Notes under the pieces: generated by a model
Database searches by the model: none
What the model was told of the DNA's origin: nothing
The model's input: the letters and a program-made list of their open reading frames with translations, nothing else
Source: Jaminaea rosea
Taxonomy: Eukaryota; Basidiomycota; Exobasidiomycetes; Microstromatales
Length of the DNA: 64,000 nt
Assembly: GCF_003144245.1 (NCBI RefSeq)
Contig: NW_020289978.1
Location: 496,001 to 560,000, forward strand
Reading direction: 5' to 3'
Shown here: piece by piece, positions 61,853 through 64,000 of the stretch
Layout: each line of letters starts with the position of its first letter
How positions within the stretch are numbered: position 1 is the stretch's first letter
Translations under genes and position numbers: made by a program

Positions 61853-63367
61853 GGTATCGTGCGCACAGAATGAGCGCCGGCGAGCAGAAATACCACGAAG
61901 GCGAAGAGAATGATGAGAATGAAGATGTCAGGTCAAAATGGATGTCAGTGGCCACATCCGCTCACGAGAGCTGTTACCATTGGCTAAGGCCAGTGTCATG
62001 CAGCCGAACAGAGAAGCGGCCCGCGCCTCGTTCCCGCACCCGCACCCGCACCCGTACACGTCCCATGTCGCCGTCTACCTCCGTTGACCATGAGAAAAGG
62101 AGGCGGGCTTGTGGCTGAGCCTGAGTGAGTGCGGCGGCTGAGGAGCTAGGGGAGACGCACTCCAACTCAATCGCCCCACGTCGCGGCGCTCGAACTCCGT
62201 TCGTGCGTGTGCCGTGTGCGCTTCTCTCCCCGTGTCCTGATTCCTATTCCTCCCCGTCCTTGATTCGAAGTCTCCTAACACTTCGCTTGTTCAAGCCGCT
62301 ACAACGGCACTGCAGCAGTGTTACTTCGTGGACTCTCGACGAGAGCACCTAGACACGCGAATCCGCGACTACGAGCCGCTACTACCGCACGAGCACGAAG
62401 CAGGCTTGTCATAGCCTAGTCAAAGCAACTCGCGGGAATACGTCGAGTGGTCCGCGGTATTCGTGGCGGGAGTCGCAGGCAACGCTGTGGCGTGTCGCGA
62501 GAGCGTGGACGCATCTTGTGCTTTTCGCAGCCTGTCTTTGGTTGATTGCTCGTCGAATGCAGCATCTCTCCCTAACTGCTCCTCCCTCTCCCTCCTTTTG
62601 TGGGCAGTGTGAGACCAGCAGCACGCGGCAGTAGCCTGCCTTTCGCCCCGCAAACTTGACTTCGGGGTCCCTCCTCTCACGATAGACCGTACCTGCTTCT
62701 GTTTGAGGAGGCGCCCTGAAGACTTAATTTTTGTCGTTTCATCTCTTGACTTGCTCTTGCTCGTAGGGCAACTACCACGAGAGGTCGCTCGCAATCTCAT
62801 GGCTCGTGGTGAGGCCACAATTAAAGCCGAGCTTCCGCCCGAAGGAACTCCCGCCTCTCGCTCGTCCGTCTGTCGTACACAAGCATCCGGCGGTCGAATA
62901 TCACTACAGATCGACGACCGTCGGCGCCTGCCGATCTGACTGAGCAACCACGCATCGGCTCATCGGCACTGCACGCGCGCACGCGGAGGGGGGCTTGAGA
63001 AGCGGCGGCGGGGTGAGCTGACAACTCCTCGAGTCACTGCATAGCGAGCGAGAATCTCTGTAAGATGATGATCAAAGGTTGTCGCCATTTGACTTCGCTC
63101 CTTTATCCTCACACATAAGCCCATCATCCATCCGCTGGTCGTCCATTCATCCTCCTCCCCAACCACCCACCCCCACGCCAGTCGGCAAGAGATCGATTCG
63201 ATCGATCCATCGAGGGCGACCCTTCGTCTGCCGTCATCGTCCTCCCACTTCCCGGCGCAAAGCTACTCTTCAGCCGCAGGACACGCTCTAAAGGCAGAAC
63301 GGCGGTGCAAGCTACATAAGGCGTCTACTTTCGACCGGCAGAACCCCTGCTTCACCCTCACATCAAA
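61853..63367. promoter_or_regulatory. Divergent intergenic region, glucan synthesis gene / MFS exporter
   Basis: About 1.5 kb between start codons, with a short CCCGCA repeat near the left end. Overlapping ORFs of up to 175 codons occur on both strands but have no domains. The segment before 63368 includes GCTACATAAGG about 60 bases upstream, a possible TATA-like element. Confidence 0.45.
62033..62050. repeat. CCCGCA tandem repeat, three copies
   Basis: Three perfect copies plus a partial fourth in the upstream region of the SKN1/KRE6-type gene. Confidence 0.85.
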
Positions 63368-64000
63368 ATGTTGGCCAACTCTCGCGATTCAGCATCTGCG
63401 CCACCCTCACCGGTGGATGACACGCGCGACTCGCCCATCTCAGCTGCGTCCACTGTAGCGGATGGGGATCGCTCAACTACCCCAGCGCACAAAGCCGAGC
63501 GTAGGGGGAGTGGCAATACTCTAGCACACAAGGGTACCACCGCATCTTCGCACGATGGCGACGACCAAGTCGAGCCCGCGGGCAAAAAGAAGGAGCATTG
63601 GCTGGAGAAGGACGTTCATGTCATTCCCAAGAACAATCTCCTGGTCGTCTTCTCAGCCTTGATGCTCTGCGTCTTCCTCGCCGCTCTCGACCAGACGATT
63701 GTATCCACCGCTCTGCCTACAATTGCCTCCGATTTGCGCATGGGTGCTGCGGGTTACTCGTGGGTGGGGACGGCCTACCTCTTGACTTCAACGGGGATGA
63801 TCCCGCTCTATGGTCGACTGAGCGACTTGGTCGGGAGGAAGCCTCTGTTCTTCTTTGCGATCATCGTCTTCCTCTTTGGAAGTGGAATGGTCGCCGCAGC
63901 CCAAAATACCATCTGGATCTGCGCGTGCAGAGGAGTGCAAGGGATCGGTGGTGGTGGGATCATCGGGCTTGTGCAAGTTGTCACATCAGACATCGTACCA
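63368..64000 (+). CDS. MFS exporter, DHA2-type, 5' part only
   Basis: ATG at 63368; the frame stays open to the end of the window, so only the first 211 residues are seen. The first 80 residues are Ser/Asp-rich and cytosolic. The first helix carries the DHA2 (14-helix drug:H+ antiporter) signature LDQTIVSTALPTIASDL, then WVGTAYLLTSTGMIPLYGRL, GRLSDLVGRKPLFFFAI and the helix 4-5 region RGVQGIGGGGIIGLVQVV. This type exports toxins, siderophores or amino acids; substrate unknown. A transcript from the divergent promoter is likely. Confidence 0.9.
   Translation, partial: MLANSRDSASAPPSPVDDTRDSPISAASTVADGDRSTTPAHKAERRGSGNTLAHKGTTASSHDGDDQVEPAGKKKEHWLEKDVHVIPKNNLLVVFSALMLCVFLAALDQTIVSTALPTIASDLRMGAAGYSWVGTAYLLTSTGMIPLYGRLSDLVGRKPLFFFAIIVFLFGSGMVAAAQNTIWICACRGVQGIGGGGIIGLVQVVTSDIVP

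Noticed and set aside
1-64000. tRNA, rRNA, CRISPR, transposon or provirus remnants
   Set aside because: I looked for tRNA B boxes, inverted terminal repeats, reverse transcriptase or transposase motifs and clustered repeats by eye and found none; a tRNAscan or repeat-library run would be decisive.

Overview
The window is nuclear DNA from a gene-dense, GC-rich fungus, almost certainly a basidiomycete. Introns are about 50 to 90 bases with GTRNGT donors and YAG acceptors, long single-exon genes are common, and proteins carry long Ser/Pro/Gln-rich disordered stretches. Fungal-specific genes are present: a SKN1/KRE6 glucan-synthesis protein, a two-domain VPS10, a LIM-RhoGAP of the Rga type, and an RRM-plus-Pumilio protein of the JSN1/PUF type. 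An ustilaginomycete or exobasidiomycete yeast-like fungus fits, but the species cannot be named from sequence alone. I saw no transposon, provirus, rRNA, tRNA or CRISPR array.

Left part (1 to 20 kb): PCNA (-), an FMP25-type RCC1-repeat mitochondrial protein (-), an EF-hand MscS-like channel (+), WDR83 (-), a HEATR6-like protein (+), VMA21 (-), a very long alpha/beta hydrolase (+), a short-chain dehydrogenase (-), and a secreted acidic protein with Kex2-type sites (-).

Middle part (20 to 42 kb): a mitochondrial-looking lipase (-), a class I methyltransferase (-), CDC73 (-) beside a possible INO80 subunit (+), CRIPT (-) beside an MFS carrier (+), MAK16 (-) beside a CARM1-like arginine methyltransferase (+), a large F-box/LRR protein ending in a prenylation box (-), and VPS10 (+).

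Right part (42 to 64 kb): an unrecognised protein with six copies of a short Phe-Ser/Trp-Asp motif (+), a three-LIM RhoGAP (+), RPB11 (-), a poly-Gln disordered protein (+), an RRM/Pumilio protein (-), a SKN1/KRE6 protein (-), and the 5' part of a DHA2-type MFS exporter (+) that runs off the window.

The genes do not form a cluster or pathway; this is a housekeeping region. Its strongest organisational feature is head-to-head gene pairs with very short shared promoters. The best candidate novelty is the six-repeat protein at 42448-43674. Next are the CaaX-tailed F-box protein, the Kex2-site secreted protein and the PCNA with a charged loop insertion. Exon boundaries were placed by reading splice signals and checking that every joined reading frame closes; the 5' end of the RRM/Pumilio gene is unresolved.
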